From Cytophagaceae bacterium (GTDB taxonomy: Bacteria > Bacteroidota > Bacteroidia > Cytophagales > UBA9547), in the NCBI GenBank assembly GCA_027488865.1, contig JAIYAU010000048.1, forward strand, positions 1-34,765: DNA of 34,765 nucleotides, in the 5' to 3' direction. Of this stretch, positions 25,155-32,582 are shown piece after piece. The stretch's first letter is position 1. Each line of letters opens with the position of its first letter. The position numbers were made by a program, and so were the translations under genes. A model generated the notes under the pieces. The model saw only the letters and a list, made by a program, of their open reading frames with translations. It did not search any database and was not told where the DNA came from.

Positions 25155-27167
25155 CTAAAAATTTACCTGATTCCAAGCTTCTTCTACGCCAACGGTAGGC
25201 AATTGACAGGTATTGTTATAACATACATAAATGGCCGTGTTTTCTCCCATTTTTGTGCGATTTTGTAATAAGGCCAGTTCACTTTTTGTGGCTGTTCCAG
25301 TTATGATCTTATTTGGATAATACTTTTGATCCAATTGATGTCTATATGCTTGCGCTTGCTCTCCTACAATGGCAAACTCAACGGTAGGATGCAATTTATA
25401 GGTGAATAAACTTGCCCAATTCGCTAAGTAATAAATTTCAGTATGGAGCGGCTTTACCATATAAGAAACCATCCGTTCGGCCAGATCGAGGTAGGATTGG
25501 TTGTTGGTAATTTTACCTAAATGAAACAAATTGTTGGCCATTATAGAATTGGATGCTGGAATTACATTATCAAAAATTTCTTTCTTTCTGGCAATTAATG
25601 TTTCGGAATTGGCATCGGTGTAATAAAAAAGTCCTTCTTCTAAATCATAAAAGGAAAGAATACAATAGTCACTAAGTTTGATGGCTTCAGTTAACCACTT
25701 TTCATCAAAATTAGCTTGATACAATGAAATAAACCCCTCAATCACAGCAGCATAATCCTCTAAATAGCCAATAATGGAAGCTTTTCCATTTTTGTAGTTT
25801 CTGTGGAGAATATTATCTACGATTAAACTATTGACAATAAAGTTGGCACAATCCACAGCGAACCTTAAGAATTTTTGTTCATTAAAAACCCTGTAAGCAT
25901 CGGCAAGCCCCTTCACGGTAAGGCCATTCCATCCAGCTAATATTTTGTCATCTAAACCAGGTCTAATGCGCTCATTTCTTTTGTTTAACAAAGCGGTTTG
26001 AGAACTACTTATAATTTGCTCAGCATCAATGAGGTTAATACCAAAATCTTCTGCTATTACTTGAAGCGATTTATCTCTATAAAGTATATTGTTGTAATGT
26101 TCCCAATTACCCCCATCCGTAATGTTATAATAAGCCGCAAACAAAGGATAATGATCGTGTAAAATCGTTTTTAACTCTTCAGCACTCCATACATAAAATT
26201 TACCTTCTTCTCCCTCGCTATCTGCGTCCAACGCACTATAAAATCCACCTTCAGGCGCAAGTAATTCTCGCTCCAAAAAGTCTATCGTTTGATATATTGT
26301 GTCCTTATAAAGGTCTTTTTGTGTTAATTGAAAAGCTTCTGTGTAAAGGGATATGAGTTGTCCATTGTCATAAAGCATTTTTTCAAAATGTGGTAAAAAC
26401 CACTCCTTATCCGTGGAATATCTGGCAAATCCACCACCGATTTGGTCATAAATACCCCCTAGTGCCATTTTATCAAGGGTAAGCAACACGTGGTCTAACA
26501 CGTCTGCTTTTTTAGAAACAAAATAGTACTTTAGCAAAAACGAATACACACAAGGCATTGGAAACTTGGGGGCGCGATTTTGACCACCAAAATCAGCATC
26601 TACTTCATTTAATACCTTGTCAATACTAGCGTTAAGTACTTCCAACCTAAAATTATTTGAAGGTTGCAGTTGGTATTTATCAATCTCTGATCGATTGATG
26701 GAGTTTACAAAACCTTCAGCCGAGTTTTCTATATCTTCTCGATGGTCGTAAAAAGCATCTGCTATATTTAGTAGTAGTTTGGCCCAGTTTTGTGGTGGAA
26801 AATAGGTACCTCCATAAAATGGTTTTGCTTGTGGCGTGAGTATCACATTTAATGGCCAGCCACCCTGAAGCCCCATGGCTTGAACGGCCTCCATATAAAT
26901 TTGATCCACATCTGGTCGTTCTTCCCTATCTACTTTAATGCAGACATAATATTGATTCATGATGGCTGCAATGTTCTCATCTTCAAATGATTCTTTCTCC
27001 ATCACATGGCACCAATGGCATGCAGAATAACCAATACTTACAATGATGGGTTTATCTTCTTTAATGGCTACTGCTAAAGATTCTTGATTCCATGGACGCC
27101 AATTCACTGGATTGTGTGCGTGTTGTAATAAATAGGGGCTTGTTTCTTCTGAAAGTAGATTTGCCAT
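25155..27167 (-). CDS. Thioredoxin-domain protein of the YyaL/SSP411 (DUF255) family
   Basis: This 670-residue cytoplasmic protein has an N-terminal thioredoxin-like domain (about 1-165), with 'NPVNWRPW' (19-26), the CHWC active site (Cys50, Cys53) in [16 protein letters not shown], and [12 protein letters not shown] long (alpha/alpha)6 barrel related to six-hairpin glycosidases or N-acylglucosamine epimerases follows, including the segment '[17 protein letters not shown]' near 255. Length matches the family (about 670-680). The human homologue is SPATA20; no enzymatic activity is firmly established. The gene lies between a TerB-like gene (59 bp upstream) and the patatin gene on the same strand. 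Confidence 0.92.
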   Translation of the reverse strand: MANLLSEETSPYLLQHAHNPVNWRPWNQESLAVAIKEDKPIIVSIGYSACHWCHVMEKESFEDENIAAIMNQYYVCIKVDREERPDVDQIYMEAVQAMGLQGGWPLNVILTPQAKPFYGGTYFPPQNWAKLLLNIADAFYDHREDIENSAEGFVNSINRSEIDKYQLQPSNNFRLEVLNASIDKVLNEVDADFGGQNRAPKFPMPCVYSFLLKYYFVSKKADVLDHVLLTLDKMALGGIYDQIGGGFARYSTDKEWFLPHFEKMLYDNGQLISLYTEAFQLTQKDLYKDTIYQTIDFLERELLAPEGGFYSALDADSEGEEGKFYVWSAEELKTILHDHYPLFAAYYNITDGGNWEHYNNILYRDKSLQVIAEDFGINLIDAEQIISSSQTALLNKRNERIRPGLDDKILAGWNGLTVKGLADAYRVFNEQKFLRFAVDCANFIVNSLIVDNILHRNYKNGKASIIGYLEDYAAVIEGFISLYQANFDEKWLTEAIKLSDYCILSFYDLEEGLFYYTDANSETLIARKKEIFDNVIPASNSIMANNLFHLGKITNNQSYLDLAERMVSYMVKPLHTEIYYLANWASLFTYKLHPTVEFAIVGEQAQAYRHQLDQKYYPNKIITGTATKSELALLQNRTKMGENTAIYVCYNNTCQLPTVGVEEAWNQVNF

Positions 27168-27226
27168 AAAAAATTAAAAAATAAACCAAAAACTAATTAT
27201 AAATACTCACCCAACTCACCAGAGAA

Positions 27227-27592
27227 CTAAAACGAAAGTTTTTTCACTAAATCAACAATTTTAGAAACCTCTCTCTCTTCGTATCCCATTCTTTTGGCAA
27301 TACTTACGCACAAATCATATTCCTTCTTGTGCAACTTGCCATTGATCATGGCTACATAAACCGCATTTTCTATTTGTTCTTCACACTCTTCGGCTGTAGT
27401 GGGAATTTGAAAACTTAAATCAGAGGCACTGTCAAGCACGCGTTGGGTGGCTATGTTATCAATTCCCAACTCTTGCGCTTTTTCTTTTAAAAATTCTGCT
27501 TCGTCCTTATCTAAAAATCCATCAGAAAAGGCTACCGCTACTAAATTTTCAAAGTGCGCTAGCTTAATTTGTCTCTTTTGGGCATCTGCCAT
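27227..27592 (-). CDS. TerB-like helical protein
   Basis: This 121-residue all-helical protein has no signal. Residues 10-40 (LAHFENLVAVAFSDGFLDKD and on) and residues 72-95 ('NAVYVAMINGKLHKKEYDL') repeat one pattern: hydrophobic helix, DG or NGKL turn, then an acidic helix. This 'A-x-x-D-G-x-x-x-x-x-E' pattern is that of TerB/DjlA N-terminal domains, which bind metal in some members. Tellurite resistance is only a family name; no other ter genes are present. The gene lies 59 bp upstream of the YyaL-type gene, so the two may be co-transcribed. The specific role is unknown. Confidence 0.75.
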   Translation of the reverse strand: MADAQKRQIKLAHFENLVAVAFSDGFLDKDEAEFLKEKAQELGIDNIATQRVLDSASDLSFQIPTTAEECEEQIENAVYVAMINGKLHKKEYDLCVSIAKRMGYEEREVSKIVDLVKKLSF

Positions 27593-27670
27593 ATCTAAAA
27601 ATGATTTAGTTATGGTTTTTAACGCAATTATTCTCTCTTAGTTACCAATTTTACAAATTCTACTCTTTTT

Positions 27671-27910
27671 TTATTCGGATATTTTAACATTTGTACTTAT
27701 CCATTCAAGTAATTCATTCGTTTTTTTAACACCTGCCTTTTTCATTATTAACCGCTTTTGGTTAGCTACAGATTTTTCTGTAATTAATAACAAATCAGCT
27801 ATTTGCTCATTACTTCTACCTTTGCAGATATATTTTATAATCTGCATCTCCACTTCATCAAATATTTTATTCGCACCACTTCTTGCACCTAAATCGCTAT
27901 ACATGTTCAT
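27671..27910 (-). CDS. Stand-alone LuxR-type HTH protein
   Basis: This 79-residue protein is essentially one LuxR/GerE DNA-binding domain: 'EMQIIKYICKGRSNEQIADLLLITEKSVANQKRLIMKKAG' (spanning about 21-60), with the usual recognition helix around 'TEKSVANQKR'. The customary receiver or ligand-binding domain is missing. No frame for such a domain is present in the 200 bp upstream, so it seems to be naturally short and not a truncated response regulator. Regulation could depend on abundance or on a partner protein. It is divergent from the secreted lactonase and lies 78 bp upstream of the TerB-like gene. Targets are unknown. Confidence 0.75.
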   Translation of the reverse strand: MNMYSDLGARSGANKIFDEVEMQIIKYICKGRSNEQIADLLLITEKSVANQKRLIMKKAGVKKTNELLEWISTNVKISE

Positions 27911-28111
27911 ACATAGAAATTAAAAACATTATTTACTTTATAAATCGCTCCTTAACAACTCGGTAAATAAACTAAGTAATATTGAATTTTCAAAGAATTA
28001 TTAAGAACCAATCTAAACTATATTTACAACAGTTTGTGATTACACAAGTTTATCCAATATTTGGTTTTATTTTATAAATTTCCACATTTAATTAACATAA
28101 ATCTTTAGGCT

Positions 28112-29221
28112 TTGAGAATCATAGTAATATTTACCTTATTGGTTGGTTGCATCCATCATCTAATTGCACAAAATAGGCATCCTTTAATCATAGGCACATA
28201 TACCAAAGGTATAAGTGAAGGTGTTTATGTATATGATTTTGATTCGAAGTCAGGCAATTCTTATTTCAAAAGCAAAATAAAGTGCAATAATCCTTCTTTT
28301 GTGGCCATAAGTAGCCATAATAAATGGGTTTTTGTGGTAGAAGAAGAAAACGATAACCCGCAAGTGGCAAGTTATGCCTTTGATAACGCCACGGGCAGTT
28401 TAAAACTGATCAATAAACAACCAACCCTCGGTGCACATCCATGTTATGTAAGTGTAGATAAAACTAACAAATGGGTATTTGTGGGTAACTATACTGGTGG
28501 CAGTGTAAGTTGTTTTGGAGTGGATGATAACGGCCGTTTGCAACCTGCTACGCAGACCCTTCAACACAAAGGAAGTAGTGCCAACACAAAAAGACAAGAG
28601 GCAGCCCATGTGCATGGTGCATTTATTGCTCCTAGTGAAAAATTGTTGTTTGTTCCTGATTTGGGCATAGACCAATTAAAAATCTATTCGATTGACAAAT
28701 TAAATGTGAAACAACCCTTAAGTATTTCAGATTCTGTAAAAGTAAATCCTGGTAGTGGCCCTAGGCACTTAGCGTTTCATCCTAATGGTAAATATTTGTA
28801 TTTGTTACTTGAACTTACTGCTGAAATCGAAGTATTTGAATTTGTAAATGAACAACTTATCTCCAAACAAAAAATATCGCTGTTGCCTGTAGGCTATAAA
28901 GGCTCTTATAGTGGTGCAGACATTCATACCTCCACAGATGGTAAATTTTTATATGCTACCAACAGAGGAGACGCCAATCACATAATATCATACAACATCA
29001 ACGAAACTAACGGCCTACTAAGCAAAATTGATATACAATCAACAGGAGGGCTTATTCCAAGAAATTTCACAATGGATCCTTCAGGAAATTTTTTACTGGT
29101 GGCAAATCAAGAAAGTAGCGAAATTATCGTTTTTAAAAGAAATCAAAAAACAGGCTTATTAAAAAAAACCAAGAAGAAAATAAGCGTTGGCCATCCCGTT
29201 TGTTTGGTGTTTGCTGAATAG
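28112..29221 (+). CDS. Secreted lactonase, 6-phosphogluconolactonase-like beta-propeller
   Basis: This 369-residue protein begins with a TTG (28112) directly after an in-frame TAG, so no other start is possible upstream. A signal peptide covers residues 1-19 (ending HLIAQ). The rest is a seven-bladed propeller of the YkgB/Pgl lactonase family: 'IIGTYTKGISEGVYVYDFD' (26-44), VSVDKTNKWVFVGNYTGGSV (109-128), 'HVHGAFIAPSEKLLFVPDLG', SGPRHLAFHPNGKYLYLLLE and 'YSGADIHTSTDGKFLYATNRG'. The conserved His and Arg of the putative active site are present. Because it is exported, it is unlikely to be the cytoplasmic pentose-phosphate enzyme; it may act on sugar lactones outside the membrane. The last gene before the defence island. 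Confidence 0.85.
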   Translation: MRIIVIFTLLVGCIHHLIAQNRHPLIIGTYTKGISEGVYVYDFDSKSGNSYFKSKIKCNNPSFVAISSHNKWVFVVEEENDNPQVASYAFDNATGSLKLINKQPTLGAHPCYVSVDKTNKWVFVGNYTGGSVSCFGVDDNGRLQPATQTLQHKGSSANTKRQEAAHVHGAFIAPSEKLLFVPDLGIDQLKIYSIDKLNVKQPLSISDSVKVNPGSGPRHLAFHPNGKYLYLLLELTAEIEVFEFVNEQLISKQKISLLPVGYKGSYSGADIHTSTDGKFLYATNRGDANHIISYNINETNGLLSKIDIQSTGGLIPRNFTMDPSGNFLLVANQESSEIIVFKRNQKTGLLKKTKKKISVGHPVCLVFAE

Positions 29222-29239
29222 TGAATTTGCTGCTGAATT

Positions 29240-29266
29240 GAGAATGGTGAATGGTGAATGGTTCTC
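29240..29266 (+). repeat. Triple GAATGGT tandem repeat inside a short hairpin
   Basis: GAATGGT occurs three times head-to-tail (29242-29262) and is bracketed by GAGAA (29240-29244) and TTCTC (29262-29266). It lies 18 bp after the lactonase stop and could act as a weak terminator, or be one of the short degenerate repeats often seen between Bacteroidota genes. Confidence 0.45.
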
Positions 29267-29324
29267 CTCCTCCATGGCCAGCCCTTCTTTTTTGTTCGCA
29301 GTGTCCGCTCATTTTGTCTGTCCG

Positions 29325-30710
29325 CTATTTTAAATAGATTTCGTCTCTCACGTAAGTGTTATTAAGCCAAAAACATTGCTTGGTGTATTCTGTGGCGTTA
29401 GTCAATCCGTCTCTTGTCGGTAAAGGATATGTGTCGGCCGCATTTGAAGCATGAGGTCTAACATGAGAAACTGAATTGAATTTCTTGTTTGGAAAGTTTG
29501 TAAGTCGAATGCCTTTTCTGATTTCCTTAACAATCTGACCATTAGCAACAATGTCTTTCGTTTTTGCCCAAACTTTCTCCGCTTCCATAATATCGGAATA
29601 TGGCATATTCCAGAATTTTACTTTTCTCAAAACCAATTGTTTATTCTCAAACTGAAAGAATACAAAGAGGAATTTATGCTCCAAAATGTCCTTGAAATCC
29701 GAGTCGTCCCATTCTTCGTTTACAATTTCCTCGTACTTGAAATTTGGGAAAGAAATGTCCTCTTTGGGAAGATTGTTTTCTTTGAGTCGAACTGTTTTAA
29801 CTATGATTTCAGCCTTTTCAAACTCTTCAATTTCTTTGTTGAGTTCGATGCCTAAAATTGCTTTTGTGAGACTTGCATAAAAGCTTTTCGCTTTCGTATT
29901 CAATTCAACACCGGTCAAAGCAAGGATCTGCTCAATTGTCTTGCCGTAATAAGGCTTGAACTTTGAAATTACAACATCTTCAATCGTCTGTATTTTCGCA
30001 ATGGCAACTGACGAAATTAGTTTGCCATAAATTCCAGTCGGTTCGTTTGCTATTGAAGCAATGATGTGGTTTACATAGCCTTGCTTTAATGAATATGCTC
30101 TTTGTTTTGCAGGAATGTCACTGTTAGGTTGTGCTCGTAAATTTCCTCCTTTTCCACCTTTGGTGCATGCTCCTAAGTAAAAAGTGTCGCCTTCTGAAAG
30201 TTCGTGGGCTTTACCGTTCTCAATCTTTTGTTTAATGATTTGCCAGTCCTTTTTGATGATTTCCAAATCTGTGTTTGGGAAATTCCACTCGTCTACCAGT
30301 TTGATTAAATAGTCAAGTATATTATAACCAGTTTGATGTAGATAAAAAACCAAAAGAATATTGGCATTCTTTTTCCAAAACGAACTTGTCTCAAATTCCT
30401 GATTTACAACTTCCAAATAGTTGATGATGTTGAGAACCAACCGCTCCTTGGAGCGGAATTCATTGGTCTGTAATTGTTTTAGAGGAGTGGATTTTAATTC
30501 TAGTCCTGCAATTGCAAAATCGGGTTCTGATTCAGAATTGGGTTCATACAGAAAGTAATATTTCTCAAGAATCTGACCAAAGTTTCCCTTTCCTGAATAA
30601 TCGTGTTCGAGAATGGTTTCATCACAAGCTTCTCGTAACGTTTTGCCTTTGAGTAGTTTGGCGAATTCCAGTATTGAGTTCTTGTCGTTAGGATTGTATG
30701 GCAACTTCAT
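29325..30710 (-). CDS. Type II restriction endonuclease, MutH/Sau3AI fold
   Basis: This 461-residue protein is the endonuclease of the R-M operon. Residues 42-73 carry the MutH/Sau3AI active site: Glu49 within 'GNFGQILEKYYF', then Asp64, Glu71 and Lys73 in DFAIAGLELKS. The Asp-to-Glu spacing of 7 and the E-x-K triad match MutH (Asp70, Glu77, Lys79), from memory. A length near 460-490 with a second, diverged domain fits Sau3AI-type enzymes, which cut at GATC. The recognition sequence is inferred from the family only. Its start overlaps the methyltransferase end by 23 bp, so the two genes are translationally coupled and the nuclease is made last. The catalytic residues are intact, so it is probably active. 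Confidence 0.85.
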   Translation of the reverse strand: MKLPYNPNDKNSILEFAKLLKGKTLREACDETILEHDYSGKGNFGQILEKYYFLYEPNSESEPDFAIAGLELKSTPLKQLQTNEFRSKERLVLNIINYLEVVNQEFETSSFWKKNANILLVFYLHQTGYNILDYLIKLVDEWNFPNTDLEIIKKDWQIIKQKIENGKAHELSEGDTFYLGACTKGGKGGNLRAQPNSDIPAKQRAYSLKQGYVNHIIASIANEPTGIYGKLISSVAIAKIQTIEDVVISKFKPYYGKTIEQILALTGVELNTKAKSFYASLTKAILGIELNKEIEEFEKAEIIVKTVRLKENNLPKEDISFPNFKYEEIVNEEWDDSDFKDILEHKFLFVFFQFENKQLVLRKVKFWNMPYSDIMEAEKVWAKTKDIVANGQIVKEIRKGIRLTNFPNKKFNSVSHVRPHASNAADTYPLPTRDGLTNATEYTKQCFWLNNTYVRDEIYLK

Positions 30711-31986
30711 TTGCGATTTTTTGGTTTAATGCAATTCCAATTTTTTCAATTACTCCTACGACTAAGGCATTTCCCATAAAGAAAGCTCTCTTTGTGTCGG
30801 AAACTCCGTCAAGCTTGGTATGGTCGTCAGGGAACATATTTAATCTCTCAAGTTCGACTGGCGATAATCTTCTATAGCCTTTTGAAGTTTGAATTACGTG
30901 TTTAAATCTTGAAGGCGATTTTCCTCCTTCACCAGTTATGATGGTTCTTGATGGCTTGTCTAATGGGTCAGGAAATATCATACCTCCCTCGCTATAATTG
31001 TACTCAAAACCATCTGCGTTTTTACGCATTTCCTTTTTAGGGCCTTTCAAATAGGTCCACTTGTCAAGTTCCGTCTCGTTTATATAGAAATCTTGGGTTA
31101 CTTCTCCATTTTGCACCAAATCCCGAAGCACAGTGAAGCTACCATCATAATTAGGTTGAGTTTTTAAAGTTGTAACAGTGCCATTAATCATGATTCCACT
31201 GTTCTCAAACAAACCAGTCGTTCCGTTTTTATTAAAGTTTTCGGAAATAGAAACGATGTCACCTTTTAGTTTAAATTCTGTTGGAAACAACGTGTTGTCG
31301 GTAGTTACAGGCAAACCTTCCGCTAAAGTTCCTTCTTTCAAAATCCATTCTTTCGGGGATACTTCGTTGAGTGATTCATAAATTGAAGTGCCTTTTAGGT
31401 AGGCAAGAATGAATATTCTTCTTCGTCTTTGAGGCATTCCAAAGTCTGCCGCGTTAATTACTCGCCATTCAACTGCATAGCCTAATTCATTTAAGCTTTG
31501 TAAAATAATCGCAAAGTCTCGTCCTCGTTGCCCTGATGGAGAAATCAGAAGTCTGTCAACATTTTCGAGAAAAAGGTATTTGGGTTTATTCTTTTTGGCA
31601 GAAAGAATTTTTTCGATACTCCACCACAAAACGCCTTTTTTACCAATCAGTCCTTTGGAGTTTTTCAATGTTGTTGCCACTGAATAATCTTGGCAAGGAA
31701 AGCCCCCAACCAACAAATCATGGTCAGGAATTTGAGTTACATCTTCAACAACGTCTGAAATGTTTTCATTGCTGTGGCCTTTCTTACCAAAACGATTTTC
31801 GTAAACCAGCGAGGCATGTTGTGTTTTGGTGGACGGTTCCCATTGGTTGCTCCAAACAATTTCATAAGGAGATTTCAAATCTTTTTTATAACCTGATGAT
31901 GCAGATTTTCCGTTCCAGCCTTCAAGTCCAAGCCTAAAGCCTCCTACACCAGCGAACAATTCTATTACTTTAATCTTACTTGCCAT
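30688..31986 (-). CDS. DNA (cytosine-5) methyltransferase of the R-M system
   Basis: This 432-residue C5 methyltransferase should protect host sites from the adjacent nuclease using S-adenosylmethionine. Conserved motifs in order: I, FAGVGGFR (11-18); IV, GGFPCQDYS with catalytic Cys98 (94-102); VI, ENVDRL (141-146); VIII, QRRRRIFI (186-193); then a target-recognition region (about 215-350) with KTQPNYDGSFTVLRDLVQNG; and motifs IX-X near the end ('RRLSPVELERLNMFPDDH', FFMGNALVVGVIEKIG). Given the Sau3AI-like partner, methylation of the C in GATC is expected (inferred). It overlaps the controller gene by 11 bp and the nuclease by 23 bp, the tight C-M-R packing of a self-contained module. Confidence 0.93.
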   Translation of the reverse strand: MASKIKVIELFAGVGGFRLGLEGWNGKSASSGYKKDLKSPYEIVWSNQWEPSTKTQHASLVYENRFGKKGHSNENISDVVEDVTQIPDHDLLVGGFPCQDYSVATTLKNSKGLIGKKGVLWWSIEKILSAKKNKPKYLFLENVDRLLISPSGQRGRDFAIILQSLNELGYAVEWRVINAADFGMPQRRRRIFILAYLKGTSIYESLNEVSPKEWILKEGTLAEGLPVTTDNTLFPTEFKLKGDIVSISENFNKNGTTGLFENSGIMINGTVTTLKTQPNYDGSFTVLRDLVQNGEVTQDFYINETELDKWTYLKGPKKEMRKNADGFEYNYSEGGMIFPDPLDKPSRTIITGEGGKSPSRFKHVIQTSKGYRRLSPVELERLNMFPDDHTKLDGVSDTKRAFFMGNALVVGVIEKIGIALNQKIANEVAIQS

Positions 31987-32302
31987 TGCTCACAGTTTTT
32001 AGGTATTTCACTTTGTCCTCGGCAACTTTCAAAACATTCAAATCAGCATCTTCATCCAATATTTTGTAAGCGATTTGATCACTTAAAAAGTCGTTTAATA
32101 ATGATTGTTTGTCAACCTTAAAGAATTCTGCAACTTGGTGGATAATCTGTTTTGTTGGTTGTCTTTCGTTTCGCTCAATCTTCGCAAGCAATGAAGTGTC
32201 GATGCCGATTTCCTCAGACACTGATTTCAGTGTCAAGCCGCTTTTCTCCCTCAAATTTCTCAGGTGTTCTCCGAACGATTCTGTTTTTTTAATTGTCTCC
32301 AT
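31976..32302 (-). CDS. XRE-family controller (C protein) of the R-M operon
   Basis: This 108-residue protein has an N-terminal helix-turn-helix of the Cro/CI type (residues about 10-65): 'FGEHLRNLREKSGLTLKSVS', EEIGIDTSLLAKIERNERQP, then a helical tail that could form dimers. It is the first gene of the controller-methyltransferase-nuclease operon and overlaps the methyltransferase by 11 bp. The ATG at 32302 is the first base of an operator arm, and the predicted transcription start is only about 10 nt upstream, so the mRNA has a very short leader. The symmetrical operator over its promoter suggests autorepression. Alternatively it could activate the operon at low level, as other C proteins do. 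Confidence 0.87.
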   Translation of the reverse strand: METIKKTESFGEHLRNLREKSGLTLKSVSEEIGIDTSLLAKIERNERQPTKQIIHQVAEFFKVDKQSLLNDFLSDQIAYKILDEDADLNVLKVAEDKVKYLKTVSNGK

Positions 32303-32348
32303 TGGACTTTATTTGTCCAAATATAATTAATGGACAAATAAAGTCCAA
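32302..32348 (-). promoter_or_regulatory. Operator-promoter of the R-M operon: 18-bp perfect inverted repeat
   Basis: TTGGACTTTATTTGTCCA (32302-32319) and TGGACAAATAAAGTCCAA (32331-32348) are exact reverse complements, 11 bp apart. Each arm is itself a partial dyad (TGGAC-N7-GTCCA). On the minus strand the same DNA holds a promoter: TTG (32348-32346), a 20-bp spacer, and TATATTTG (32325-32318), both full matches. The distal arm covers the -33 element and the proximal arm overlaps the -7 end, the start site and the ATG. Binding of the controller at both arms would block RNA polymerase. Confidence 0.85.
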
Positions 32349-32440
32349 AAAGTAGTTTGTAAAAATTTGTTTTAACTCTCGGTACTGTTTTATCGTCCTT
32401 TCCCATTATTGAAGTTTGCAAACATAAATCCCGCTAGGGT

Positions 32441-32575
32441 TGCACCTAACGGTTTGGTATTGCAGAAGGCGGGGATTTTTAGCACAAAAGTTCAATAGAA
32501 TTACCAAAGTTGAACCTTGCACAAATGTCCAATCGAAGCCGTTCAGCCCCGCTTTTGGCAATACCTTATTGGCGG
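32441..32575. repeat. Long imperfect palindrome, possible attC-like site
   Basis: Arms GGTATTGCAGAAGGCGGGG (32456-32474) and CCCCGCTTTTGGCAATACC (32547-32565) are reverse complements at 16 of 19 positions. The 72-nt loop contains its own AGTTCAA...TTGAACC hairpin. On the minus strand the outer left flank reads GTTAGGT, matching the integron R' box GTTRRRY; the right flank reads CGCCAAT, only a partial match to RYYYAAC. It lies directly behind the stop of the minus-strand DUF262 gene, where the attC site of a gene cassette would be. It could equally be a large terminator or another repeat family. Confidence 0.5.
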
Positions 32576-32582
32576 TTCGTTT

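Noticed and set aside
27227-27592. Tellurite resistance determinant
   Set aside because: Only a TerB-like fold is present, with no terA, terC, terD or terZ partners nearby.
31536-31937. 133-residue plus-strand open frame opposite the methyltransferase
   Set aside because: It is antisense to conserved methyltransferase motifs, so it is a shadow of that gene.
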